Assembly (NCBI GenBank): GCA_964525995.1
Contig: CAZGIM010000007.1
Span: 62,001 to 126,000 of the forward strand
Direction: 5' to 3'
DNA length: 64,000 bases
From: CAIVAT01 sp964525995
GTDB lineage: Bacteria; Bacteroidota; Bacteroidia; Bacteroidales; FEN-979
Part shown: positions 9,401 to 17,294 of the stretch, piece by piece
Position numbering within the stretch: the first letter of the stretch is position 1
Layout: each line of letters starts with the position of its first letter
Program-made: the position numbers and the translations under genes
Notes under the pieces: generated by a model
What the model was told of the DNA's origin: nothing
What the model saw: the letters and a program-made list of their open reading frames with translations, nothing else
Databases searched by the model: none

Positions 9401-9415
9401 TCAAAAATCATGCCA
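9401..9415 (-). promoter_or_regulatory. Sigma-54-like -24/-12 promoter of the RiPP operon
   Basis: The minus strand reads TGGCATGATTTTTGA, which fits the sigma-54 layout TGGCAC-N5-TTGC with a T at the sixth base and TTGA for TTGC. It ends 45 bases before the precursor ATG. The same layout occurs before htpG and grpE. GATTTTTG is also a 7/8 match to the housekeeping -7 element, but no TTTG lies at the -33 position. Confidence 0.6.
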
Positions 9416-9460
9416 AAATAATAATAAATTGAATAACAATAAGATATGCAAATTTATTTT

Positions 9461-9515
9461 GTAAAAATGTGTAAAGTATTTTTACACCGGTGTAAAAGTT
9501 GTAAAGTTTCTTTAC
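9461..9515. promoter_or_regulatory. Phased GTAAA/TTTAC operator array (two tandem modules)
   Basis: Six 5-base half-sites start at 9461, 9471 (GTAAA), 9481 (TTTAC), 9492, 9501 (GTAAA) and 9511 (TTTAC), about one helical turn apart. They form two similar modules, 9461-9485 and 9492-9515, each GTAAA..GTAAA..TTTAC. Perfect dyads are TTTACACCGGTGTAAA (9481-9496), 7-base arms around 9469-9487 and 9-base arms at 9498-9518. The array is about 46-100 bases upstream of the -24 element, a normal enhancer position for a sigma-54 activator. The right end overlaps the stop codon of the neighbouring gene. Confidence 0.75.
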
Positions 9516-11623
9516 AACTTTTTTGATCCCGGAGAGGTATTTTTATGGGGGGAGAAAGGGAAAAACCGAAGAAGCATTATTTCCGCAAGAAGGAATATCA
9601 GACTGCCCAGAACGAACCATTTCCATAAGGGAGTTCCTTCATTTATAGACTTGATCTCTTTTGCAAGCGTGTGACTTTTATTCGGTACCAATCGGATATC
9701 GGCGTCCTTTATTTTCGTTATTTGATCGTTCAATTCTGATTTGGTCAAGCAGGTAAGATCTGACTCTTTCCGGCTGATATTAAAAGAGATTCCGGAGATA
9801 ACGCGATTATTATCCATGACCATGAAATGACCTGGGATTTTAATCTGCTCATGGGTTTGAATAAATGCCGTTGGCCCAAGCCTGTTGATTTCAGGTATAA
9901 CTTCAAAATCAGATTGAAGACTTTTCAGATGTACTGATTCCGGGTCGTACAGGGTATCAGGAGAAAGTTCAATGATTTGATTGATCCCTGTGAGATACCA
10001 AAGTTTGGATTCGGGTACGCTCATTAACACCATATTATAGATAGAGGGAACAAAAATTAGATGTCGTGGGAAGTCAGACCATTGTTCATCGAGTGGTACC
10101 TGGAACCGGTAGATTTTCCCCCGACCACTTCGAATCAGAGTTAAAAAGGGATCTTTATTTTCAAGTCCCATTAAAATTTCCTGATTTCCGTGACTCTCAG
10201 ATTCCCCCATCCGGTAATATTTCATTACCTCGGGGAGATCAGGATTATCAGGCATTTCGAGTTGTTGATTTTCTTTTTTTTCGAAAATATCCCTGAATAT
10301 TTCGTTATTCAGATTCAGATTTAAAACCCGTTCCCGGTTCATTACTATTGTGCCGTAACCGGCTGTCCCGAAGGTTTGAAGGAAGTCATTATAGGTTTGA
10401 ATTTGTTTATTATCAGGAGGGAATAGGATCAGGGTACCCCCAGAATGGATAAATCTTGACAGTTCCTGTGATAAACCGGAGGAAAGTTCCGGGATGCCGT
10501 CAATTATAACAGAAGATGCAGAACGAAGTTTCGAAAAGTCCAATTGTTTGAAATTCAAAGCGCTCATATATATTGCGGAGTCGTCCTGAAAGAGTGCCTG
10601 TAAGAATTTATTCGGTGCACGATCATAAATCACGATCAGGGGTATGTGGCGCGCAATCTCATATGAGAAATAGTACTTATCGTCATAGGTGATCGGGTAA
10701 TCAGGAATCTCTACCATTCCATGCTGAATTCCGAAATTATTTTCGGTATAGGGCATTACGATTTCGGTTGATGCCCCGCCCCTGATGGAAACGGCTGCCA
10801 GCGCTTTCTGAGTATTATTGATGGTCAGTTTGACCGGAATTTTTTCGAAGGATTCCATTGATGAATTCACAATTCGGACATGCAGTCTTACGGGTTGGAA
10901 GGGTCGATGCAAGGGGGACTGGAAATATAGGGAGTCGATGTACAGGTTATTGTTTTTCTCTGCCGTAAGCTGAAGCAGATACCAGTTTATCAGGCTGTCG
11001 GGGCGTATCTGATTCAGAGAGCGGGTGGATTTCTGAAAATCAGATATTAAATAAGCATCATGGTTATCATTTGATCGAAAATGAGAAATTTCATTGATTC
11101 TACTAACTATTTCAGGCAGGGATCTGGTGGCAGGTGACACAGGTATCTCTTCCAAATTGCGCAGAAATTCGTCCCTGCTGATGAGCCGTTGATGCCGGCC
11201 TTCAAAATCATTGGTGAGTAGCATAAACAGATCGGAAGGGCTATAAACACCGGCAATTTCACGTGCCCTGGCTTTAGCAATGTCGATCAACCGGCCTTCA
11301 GTGGCAATTGCCTCCATTGAAAAGGAGTTGTCAACATAGATGCAGACGGTATGGTGATCGAATTTTTCCCTGATTGTTTCAGAACGGGGTATAAAGGGTT
11401 TTGCGAATGCCAGGATCAACATTGCGAGCGCAAGCAGGCGCGTTAACAGGATCAGCAGTTGTCTGAGTTTTGATTGCTTTCTGGTCTCTTGTTGAATGTA
11501 TTCGAGAAAATCGACATTGGTAAAGTAGAGCTTTTTAAATCTTCTGAAATTAAATAAATGGATTAATACAGGGATTACCAGTGCTGACAGGAAAATCAAA
11601 AAAAACGGGTGGGCGAATTGCAT
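9512..11623 (-). CDS. BatA-domain, vWA-like membrane protein
   Basis: 703 residues from the ATG at 11623; a TTG two codons earlier is in frame. The N-terminus (MQFAHPFFLIFLSALVIPVLIHLFNF..) is the BatA/double-transmembrane domain, with helices near 6-26 and 58-78. A von Willebrand A-like segment follows with CIYVDNSFSMEA (the DxSxS metal site reads D-N-S-F-S). The large remainder is probably periplasmic and a single helix closes the protein near residue 675. Such proteins are common in Bacteroidota beside MoxR/Bat genes; here no MoxR partner is near, though a DUF58 gene lies at 21948. Its function is not established. It starts directly after the gdhA terminator and ends inside the operator array. 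Confidence 0.85.
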   Translation of the reverse strand: MQFAHPFFLIFLSALVIPVLIHLFNFRRFKKLYFTNVDFLEYIQQETRKQSKLRQLLILLTRLLALAMLILAFAKPFIPRSETIREKFDHHTVCIYVDNSFSMEAIATEGRLIDIAKARAREIAGVYSPSDLFMLLTNDFEGRHQRLISRDEFLRNLEEIPVSPATRSLPEIVSRINEISHFRSNDNHDAYLISDFQKSTRSLNQIRPDSLINWYLLQLTAEKNNNLYIDSLYFQSPLHRPFQPVRLHVRIVNSSMESFEKIPVKLTINNTQKALAAVSIRGGASTEIVMPYTENNFGIQHGMVEIPDYPITYDDKYYFSYEIARHIPLIVIYDRAPNKFLQALFQDDSAIYMSALNFKQLDFSKLRSASSVIIDGIPELSSGLSQELSRFIHSGGTLILFPPDNKQIQTYNDFLQTFGTAGYGTIVMNRERVLNLNLNNEIFRDIFEKKENQQLEMPDNPDLPEVMKYYRMGESESHGNQEILMGLENKDPFLTLIRSGRGKIYRFQVPLDEQWSDFPRHLIFVPSIYNMVLMSVPESKLWYLTGINQIIELSPDTLYDPESVHLKSLQSDFEVIPEINRLGPTAFIQTHEQIKIPGHFMVMDNNRVISGISFNISRKESDLTCLTKSELNDQITKIKDADIRLVPNKSHTLAKEIKSINEGTPLWKWFVLGSLIFLLAEIMLLRFFPFSPHKNTSPGSKKL

Positions 11624-11626
11624 GGT

Positions 11627-11634
11627 CAAATATA
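11627..11634 (-). promoter_or_regulatory. Possible -7 element for the BatA-like gene
   Basis: The minus strand reads TATATTTG, a perfect TAnnTTTG element, three bases before the ATG at 11623. If used, the transcript would start at or near the ATG and be almost leaderless. No TTTG is found at the usual -33 spacing, and the element abuts the T-tract of the gdhA terminator. Confidence 0.35.
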
Positions 11635-11635
11635 A

Positions 11636-11664
11636 AAAAATCCCGGCAAAGAGCCGGGATTTTT
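11636..11664 (-). terminator. Rho-independent terminator of gdhA
   Basis: 12-base arms (11636-11647 and 11653-11664, core TCCCGGC/GCCGGGA) surround a 5-base loop, with A-tracts on the plus strand at both ends. On the minus strand it gives a GC-rich hairpin followed by TTTTTTT, about 50 bases after the gdhA stop. Confidence 0.9.
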
Positions 11665-11714
11665 CAGGTGTCTTAGTTAAGGGGTCAGATGCACTGACCG
11701 CAGGATTTCACTGA

Positions 11715-13052
11715 TCAGATTACACCCTGATCCAACATGGCATTGGCGACTTTCAGGAAGCCGGCAACATTGGCTCCTTTAACATAGTTCACATAACCGT
11801 CTTTGTCTTTGCCATACTTGACACAGGCGCTATGAATGCTGCACATGATATGATGCAGGCGTTCGTCAACTTCTTTCTTAGGCCAGCTCATTTTCATGGC
11901 ATTTTGTGACATTTCCAACCCTGAGGTAGATACTCCTCCGGCGTTTACTGCTTTCCCGGGGGCAAACAAGATCTTGTTTTCGAGGAATTGTTCAATCGCT
12001 TCCGGAGTGCTCGGCATGTTGGCTCCTTCTGCAACGCAGATAACGCCATTTTTGATCAGGGTAATGGCATCATCTTTACCAAGTTCATTCTGCGTAGCGC
12101 AAGGAAGGGCAATATCACATTTCACTTCCCAGGGACGTTTTCCCTGATGGAACTGTGCATTTGGAAATTCGTAAGAGTAGGGTTTTACAATGTCCTGATT
12201 CGAAGCTCTGAGTTCGAGCATATAGGCTATTTTTTCACCGGAGATTCCATCCGGATCATAGATATAGCCGTCAGGACCGGAAATGGTAACTACTTTCCCG
12301 CCTAATTCGGTTGCCTTGGTGACAGCTCCCCATGCAACATTGCCAAAACCTGAAATGGCAACAGTCTTACCCTGGAACGTTTCACCTTTGGTTGCAAGCA
12401 TTTCCTTGGCGAAATAGACCGCTCCAAAACCAGTAGCTTCCGGACGAATGAGGCTTCCTCCCCAGTTGAGGCCTTTTCCTGTTAAAACGCCAGTATTTTC
12501 ACCGGCCAGTTTACGGTACATGCCATATAAAAAGCCGATCTCACGACCACCGACTCCGATATCTCCGGCAGGCACATCAGTCTCAGGACCAATCAGTTTC
12601 CAGAGTTCCAGCATGAATGCCTGGCAAAAACGCATGATCTCTGCATTGGACTTTCCTTTTGGATTAAAGTCGGAACCTCCTTTTGCGCCTCCCATCGGAA
12701 GAGTTGTCAAACTGTTTTTGAAAATCTGCTCAAAGCCCAGGAATTTGAGGATACTCAGGTTAACGCTTGGGTGGAACCGCAGACCCCCTTTATAAGGGCC
12801 GATGGCATTGTTAAACTGAATCCTGTAACCAAGGTTGACCTGAACTTTTCCACTGTCATCGACCCAGCAAACTTTAAAGGTCAGTATACGGTCGGGTTCG
12901 ACCAATCGTTCAATGATGTTGGCAGATTCGAAATGAGGATTCTCATTATAGACCTCTTCGATCGATTCCAGTACTTCCCGTACGGCCTGGAGGTACTCAT
13001 TTTCACCCGGATGCTTCTTCTCCAGGTCGTTCATGATTTTCTCTAAGTTCAT
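11715..13052 (-). CDS. gdhA: NADP-type glutamate dehydrogenase
   Basis: 445 residues, the usual length for the hexameric bacterial enzyme. It interconverts glutamate with 2-oxoglutarate and ammonium. Conserved stretches seen: KGGLRFHPSVNLSILKFLGFEQIFKN, the catalytic-lysine region PMGGAKGGSDFNPKG, GDIGVGGREIGFLYG, and the Rossmann motif SGFGNVAWGA. Substrate-pocket segments CATQNEL and CVAEGANMPSTPEA are also present. It is a single-gene unit with its own promoter at 13132-13163 and its own terminator at 11636-11664. The cofactor call (NADPH) rests on overall similarity to the GdhA type and is less certain than the enzyme call. Confidence 0.97.
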   Translation of the reverse strand: MNLEKIMNDLEKKHPGENEYLQAVREVLESIEEVYNENPHFESANIIERLVEPDRILTFKVCWVDDSGKVQVNLGYRIQFNNAIGPYKGGLRFHPSVNLSILKFLGFEQIFKNSLTTLPMGGAKGGSDFNPKGKSNAEIMRFCQAFMLELWKLIGPETDVPAGDIGVGGREIGFLYGMYRKLAGENTGVLTGKGLNWGGSLIRPEATGFGAVYFAKEMLATKGETFQGKTVAISGFGNVAWGAVTKATELGGKVVTISGPDGYIYDPDGISGEKIAYMLELRASNQDIVKPYSYEFPNAQFHQGKRPWEVKCDIALPCATQNELGKDDAITLIKNGVICVAEGANMPSTPEAIEQFLENKILFAPGKAVNAGGVSTSGLEMSQNAMKMSWPKKEVDERLHHIMCSIHSACVKYGKDKDGYVNYVKGANVAGFLKVANAMLDQGVI

Positions 13053-13131
13053 TTTAATTCAGTTTTTAAATTAAATACAAGTTTTTATAATAATAGTTAA
13101 AATTCTAACAATGTGAATAAAATAACAATTG

Positions 13132-13163
13132 CAAAGTTACAGACTTAAAACCTACTAACCAAA
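13132..13163 (-). promoter_or_regulatory. Housekeeping promoter of gdhA
   Basis: On the minus strand TTTG (13160-13163) is followed by 20 bases and TAACTTTG (13132-13139), matching the Bacteroidota -33/-7 consensus TTTG-N19-21-TAnnTTTG. The -7 element is 79 bases upstream of the gdhA ATG. Confidence 0.75.
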
Positions 13164-13188
13164 CAAATGGATATATTTTTTTACTCGT

Positions 13189-13827
13189 TCAGGGTTGAGT
13201 AAGGCGTCCGTTGACATAGCGGTTAACTCTCTCAATTTTTCCTTCAGGGGTGAAGAATCGCTCTTCACCATCTTTTACATTATCAGAGAAACGGGTAATT
13301 TGTCTGACTGATCCATCCGGATAAACGGCTTTCTGATATCCTGTTCCCCTATTGAACCTGGCTTCACCTACCACCGTTCCCGAATAATCATAATAGAGCC
13401 AAAAACCATCATAGAGTCCATTGTTAAATTCTCCTTCTGTCTTGACCGTTCCGTTTGACCAGTATTCGGTGAATCTGCCGTCAAGTTTTCCGTTTGAATA
13501 GCGGGCGTTGGTAATCAGGGTTCCCTGTGTGTCCCATATCTTATAAACGCCTACCTGAATGCCATTTTTGAAATATTGTTCCTCCTTTTTTTTCCCATTT
13601 GGATGGTACAGTATATAAGGGCCATCCAGTTTATTCTGTTTATAGTTTCCGGAAATCTGTAGCTGACCTGTTTCGTAATAAAATTTTGCAGAACCCTCGT
13701 ACTGGTCCTTACGGAGCATAATTTCTGATTTCAGGACTCCATTGGGCCAATATTCGGTTTTTGTTCTATGACATGCCGTAAGGATCAGGATCAATACCAG
13801 TATTACCGGAAATTCAGGTCTCTTCAT
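13189..13827 (-). CDS. MORN-variant (YwqK-like) repeat lipoprotein
   Basis: 212 residues. The signal peptide ends in a lipobox (ILTAC, Cys near residue 19), so it is probably a lipoprotein. The rest is repeats of about 22 residues with the theme YYxTGQLxxxGNYKxNKxDGPYxxYxPNGK, typical of MORN-variant/YwqK repeats. Database entries call some of these 'antitoxins', but nothing here suggests a toxin partner. It overlaps the upstream marC-like gene by four bases, so the two are co-expressed. The role is unknown; such repeats usually form beta-sheet surfaces. Confidence 0.85.
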   Translation of the reverse strand: MKRPEFPVILVLILILTACHRTKTEYWPNGVLKSEIMLRKDQYEGSAKFYYETGQLQISGNYKQNKLDGPYILYHPNGKKKEEQYFKNGIQVGVYKIWDTQGTLITNARYSNGKLDGRFTEYWSNGTVKTEGEFNNGLYDGFWLYYDYSGTVVGEARFNRGTGYQKAVYPDGSVRQITRFSDNVKDGEERFFTPEGKIERVNRYVNGRLTQP

Positions 13828-14483
13828 AGTTTTGATTGCTGAAAAATATCGATGGTCCCTTCAATCCCGTTTATCATCATCTGTACGGCAATGACTGCCA
13901 GGATCAGCCCCATCAGTCGTGAAACCACTTTCAGAAGTCCGGGGTCAAGTCGCCTGGCGATAACCTGTGAGGATACAAACATAAAATAGGTTATTATGCA
14001 CATTACTGCAAATATCAGAATGACAATGAGGACATTGGTAATTGATTTTTCCGCGCCTACAAAATTCATGGCCGTTGAAATGGTTCCGGGTCCTGCTAAG
14101 AGTGGTATGCCAAGGGGAGAAATGGCCATATCGCGCGCCTCCTTTTCAAGGGTATCTCTTTCCTGAAGGGTGGGTGCATGTATGGTATTATCTCTTGCAT
14201 TAAGCATTTGAAAACCAATAATAAAAACAATAATACCTCCGGCAATCTGAAAAGCAGGCAGTGTAATTCCAAACAGCCTGAATATGATATGACCAAAGAT
14301 GCTGAAAATGGCAATAATGAAAAAGGCAACGGTGGTGGATTTCCGGGCTATTTTTTTTTGGGTCTTCTGATCAAAATCCTTGACCATTCCCATAAAGACC
14401 GGCAAATTGCCAATGGGATTCAGCATGGCAAAGAAACCCATGAACACAGTTATGCTGTGTAAGAAAAGATCATAAAACTTCAT
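13824..14483 (-). CDS. MarC family membrane protein
   Basis: 219 residues with about six hydrophobic segments. The MarC signature is clear: FFAMLNPIGNLPVFMGM at the N-terminus, and PLGIPLLAGPGTISTAMNF in the middle. The conserved Asn-Pro in the first helix is kept. The family was once linked to multiple antibiotic resistance, but that link is not supported for MarC itself; amino-acid export has been suggested for some members. The substrate is unknown. It is first in a two-gene unit with the MORN lipoprotein. Confidence 0.93.
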   Translation of the reverse strand: MKFYDLFLHSITVFMGFFAMLNPIGNLPVFMGMVKDFDQKTQKKIARKSTTVAFFIIAIFSIFGHIIFRLFGITLPAFQIAGGIIVFIIGFQMLNARDNTIHAPTLQERDTLEKEARDMAISPLGIPLLAGPGTISTAMNFVGAEKSITNVLIVILIFAVMCIITYFMFVSSQVIARRLDPGLLKVVSRLMGLILAVIAVQMMINGIEGTIDIFQQSKL

Positions 14484-14627
14484 CGATTTCGTTTTTTGTT
14501 TGATACATTATTGATCTTGCGAGAAATTTGCCCCAATAAGCAATAGGGCTTTAAAGTAAAGGTATTCCAAATCCGACACTGGTAACATTGATATTCTTGA
14601 TTGGGTATACCATCGACAAAGATAAAA

Positions 14628-15329
14628 CTAAAAGTAGTGGAATTCCCCGGTAAGTTTCAAATATTCCGCGGAATAGCATCCTCTCCTATCCCGGATGATG
14701 AGGTGTGTTTGGTGTGGTAGTTCCACGACATTATTAGAATATTCCTGTGCCACCCTGATGGGGATTTTTGAGGGGGTGGATTTGACGATCAGTGATCGTT
14801 TCAGGTGAAGGTTATTTTTTTCACAGATAGAACGGAAGGTTTCGGCACAGGTGAATGGTACGATGAGTGCCAGTGTGCCCTGGGGAGTTAATACCCGGGC
14901 TGCCATTGTCGCCAGTTCGTGGAGGGATAAAACCTGATCGTGTCGGGCTATGGTTCGTTGATAAACAGGTGATTGCAATGAGTCTGAGAAGTAGGGGGGA
15001 TTCGTAATAATAAAGTCATATTTATAGTCAATTGATTTTATAAAACGCTGAATCGACATATTATAAAGGTGGATTCTTTCGCTCCAGGGGCTCTGTTGAA
15101 AATTGTTCCGGGCTTCTATGGCTGATGCAGTATCGATTTCAATTGCATCGATCGAACCGATGGATTTCTGAGCCATCATCAACGACAGGATACCGCAGCC
15201 GGTGCCTATATCCAAAATATGGCCGGAATCGTGCGGTTCGGACCAGGCTCCCAGTATCATGGAATCGGTACCGACACGCTGGGTACTTTGCTCATCGCAG
15301 ACGTTAAAATATTTAAATCGAAAAGGCAT
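14628..15329 (-). CDS. trmN6: tRNA1(Val) adenine-37 N6-methyltransferase
   Basis: 233 residues. A class I SAM fold is shown by ILDIGTGCGILSLMMAQ and the amino-methyltransferase motif NPPYF. The N-terminus (FRFKYFNVCDEQSTQRVGTDSMILGAW) is typical of YfiC/TrmN6, which methylates A37 of tRNA-Val. It follows rimM by seven bases, in a unit rpsP-rimM-trmN6. In many bacteria the position after rimM is held by trmD, so a tRNA methyltransferase of another family sits in that place here. Confidence 0.9.
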   Translation of the reverse strand: MPFRFKYFNVCDEQSTQRVGTDSMILGAWSEPHDSGHILDIGTGCGILSLMMAQKSIGSIDAIEIDTASAIEARNNFQQSPWSERIHLYNMSIQRFIKSIDYKYDFIITNPPYFSDSLQSPVYQRTIARHDQVLSLHELATMAARVLTPQGTLALIVPFTCAETFRSICEKNNLHLKRSLIVKSTPSKIPIRVAQEYSNNVVELPHQTHLIIRDRRGCYSAEYLKLTGEFHYF

Positions 15330-15336
15330 GAAGCCG

Positions 15337-15861
15337 TTACAGATAGATATCTATCAGGCCTTCCGGAGCTGAAATACTGATTTGCTTTTTCTTCCGGTCA
15401 ATTTTCAGGATGATCTTATCAATAACCGGTATCAGAATCTCGCGGTCCTGAAATGAAATTTTAAACAGTGCCTGGTGCGGCAATTCAATGAATCCCCCGA
15501 CAACTCCTATATTTCCATGCTTTTTATCGATGACCGAATATCCTTTGACCTCATGAAAATAAAACTTTTTCCCTCTCAGAACCGGGAGATTCTGAACCGG
15601 GAGGTACATTTCCAACCCTGCCAATGAGGAAGCATCGTCGTGGGATTCGAAATCACGGAACAGGATCAAGGCTTTTTTTTCAGATTGAGGCAGAAATGAG
15701 GAAATAAAAAATGGAATCAACGCTCCTTGTAAATCAAGAAAAACCGATTCCAGGTTCTCATAATTACGGGGGTCATCCACGTCGAGCCGGACCATCAGAA
15801 ATCCTTTATTTCCATGGGTCTTAATAATTTTTCCCAGGTAATAAAGGTCGTCCCGGTTCAT
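15337..15861 (-). CDS. rimM: Ribosome maturation factor RimM
   Basis: 174 residues. The N-terminal RimM barrel begins with YYLGKIIKTHGNKGFLMVRLD, and a PRC-barrel-like C-terminus contains GVVGGFIELPHQALFKI and ILIPVIDKIILKID. RimM binds S19 and helps assemble the head of the 30S subunit. It lies 21 bases after rpsP, the conserved bacterial pairing. Confidence 0.95.
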   Translation of the reverse strand: MNRDDLYYLGKIIKTHGNKGFLMVRLDVDDPRNYENLESVFLDLQGALIPFFISSFLPQSEKKALILFRDFESHDDASSLAGLEMYLPVQNLPVLRGKKFYFHEVKGYSVIDKKHGNIGVVGGFIELPHQALFKISFQDREILIPVIDKIILKIDRKKKQISISAPEGLIDIYL

Positions 15862-15882
15862 TGGAAATATGTTGTCGCCGAT

Positions 15883-16434
15883 TTATTCGGTTTCAGTAGG
15901 TTGCTCGGCAGGGGATTGTGTTGCGCCCTCTTCCATTGCTGCTTCAGCGGCTTTAGCTGCTTCGTCGAGTCTTGCTTTGTTCAATTTCTGAGCAATTGCC
16001 TGAGCTTTTGTTTCATTTACTTTTTTCTCCTGCTCCAACTGATTTTTACGCGCTTCCTTCTGGCTCAATTCGAATTCATTCTTTGTGCTGGTAATTTTTC
16101 TTTGTTTCTCTTCCAGCCAGGATTGAAATTTGCTCTCAGCCTGTTCAGGGGTCATGGCTCCTTTTTGTACACCCTTGAGCAGATGGTTTTTATACATCAC
16201 ACCCTTAAAGGAAAGGATCGCCTTAACGGTATCAGTGGGTTGTGCTCCTTTTTGAATCCAGGCAAGCGCCTGATCGAAATCCAATTCGATTTCGGCAGGG
16301 CGGGAAACCGGATTATAGATGCCAATACGCTCAATGAATTTTCCGTCACGTGGTGCACGACCATCCGCAATAACAATGTGATAAAAAGCTTGTCCCTTTT
16401 TACCTCTTCTCTGTAATCTGATTTTGGTTGGCAT
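15883..16434 (-). CDS. rpsP: 30S ribosomal protein S16 with long C-terminal tail
   Basis: 183 residues. The first 80 or so are S16 (KIRLQRRGKKGQAFYHIVIADGRAPRDGKFIERIGIYNP). The family core is only about 80-90 residues; the remainder here is a Lys/Glu/Ala-rich, probably helical, charged tail ending in acidic residues. Such extensions are common in Bacteroidota S16. It is first in the rpsP-rimM-trmN6 unit. Confidence 0.97.
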   Translation of the reverse strand: MPTKIRLQRRGKKGQAFYHIVIADGRAPRDGKFIERIGIYNPVSRPAEIELDFDQALAWIQKGAQPTDTVKAILSFKGVMYKNHLLKGVQKGAMTPEQAESKFQSWLEEKQRKITSTKNEFELSQKEARKNQLEQEKKVNETKAQAIAQKLNKARLDEAAKAAEAAMEEGATQSPAEQPTETE

Positions 16435-16479
16435 TTTAAATAATTGTCAAGGATTAATAATTAATTGAATTCAGGGGCG

Positions 16480-16487
16480 CAAATTTC
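16480..16487 (-). promoter_or_regulatory. Weak -7-like element before rpsP
   Basis: The minus strand reads GAAATTTG, a 7/8 match to TAnnTTTG, 46 bases before the rpsP ATG. No matching -33 element was checked as convincing. Confidence 0.3.
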
Positions 16488-16623
16488 GGAATTTATTCTG
16501 GAAACACCAAATAGTACTCAAATATTGGGGATAAAATAGCAGGGAACTGAAGAATTCAGGAGATTCAAACACGGAATTTATGCTTTTCATAAACCGGCTG
16601 GGAACCCGGCAAGGGGTGACCCC

Positions 16624-17241
16624 TTATTTACCGAATCTGATATATGAAGTGCTCCTGGTGCCGCAAAAAGAGCAGGTGGACTCGGGTTTGGCGACATCGT
16701 AGGTATTTCCACATTTGGGACAGACCCAATAGGTTTTAGGTAGGTTCCCTGTGTTTTTTTGGGTTATAGCCTGGAGGGCATTTTGATAGATTAAATGATG
16801 TTTCTTCTCGGTTTCCATCGCCCAGCGAAAGGATTTCAACGCATCGGATGCATTCTCTGATTTCGCAGTAGTGATAAATCCGGGGTACATGGAGCTGATT
16901 TCACTATTCTCTCCGGTGATGGCGTCCTGTAAATTCTCAGCAGTCGTCTTTACGGCGAAAGAGGGTTTTACCGGGGTTACCGATTGTCCCATACGGATTA
17001 AGACTTTTTTATGGTTTTCTGCGTGAATGGCTTCAGCCTTTGAAGTGGCCGAAAACATGATGGCGAGGGATGTCAGTCCTTCCTTTTTCGCCTGATCTGC
17101 AAATGCAGCATATTTTGCGCTGGCCGTTGATTCTCCGATAAAAGCTGTTTTCAGGTTCTCAATTGTTTTCTCTGACCCGGCAAGGGAATGTAATCCGGTG
17201 GTAAGTAATAAGGCTCCACCAAGCAAAACATATTTTATCAT
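16624..17241 (-). CDS. Rubrerythrin family protein with putative signal peptide
   Basis: 205 residues. An N-terminal hydrophobic stretch (YVLLGGALLLTTGLHSLAG) looks like a signal peptide. Then comes a ferritin-like four-helix diiron domain with ligand candidates in IGESTASAKY, KAEAIHAENH, TGENSEI and METEKKHH. A C-terminal rubredoxin-like domain has two CxxC knuckles (VCPKCGN and CSFCG). Rubrerythrins reduce peroxide using electrons from rubredoxin-type sites, and most are cytosolic. An exported copy would defend the periplasm (inference). It is a single-gene unit. A 15-base palindrome, AAGGGGTGACCCCTT at 16611-16625, overlaps its stop codon. Confidence 0.88.
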   Translation of the reverse strand: MIKYVLLGGALLLTTGLHSLAGSEKTIENLKTAFIGESTASAKYAAFADQAKKEGLTSLAIMFSATSKAEAIHAENHKKVLIRMGQSVTPVKPSFAVKTTAENLQDAITGENSEISSMYPGFITTAKSENASDALKSFRWAMETEKKHHLIYQNALQAITQKNTGNLPKTYWVCPKCGNTYDVAKPESTCSFCGTRSTSYIRFGK

Positions 17242-17294
17242 GGCTTTTCAGATTTAGGTTTGTTTATGATTACTGATCAATGGGATTTGGGATT

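Noticed and set aside
13189..13827. Toxin-antitoxin function for the YwqK-like gene
   Set aside because: The label comes from database names; there is a lipobox and no toxin partner.
16471..16590. 39-codon ORF on the minus strand between the rubrerythrin and rpsP genes
   Set aside because: No recognisable features, and it would overlap the region expected to hold the rpsP promoter.
16611..16625. Palindrome AAGGGGTGACCCCTT as a terminator or operator
   Set aside because: It overlaps the rubrerythrin stop and has a one-base centre and no T-tract, so a role is not supported.
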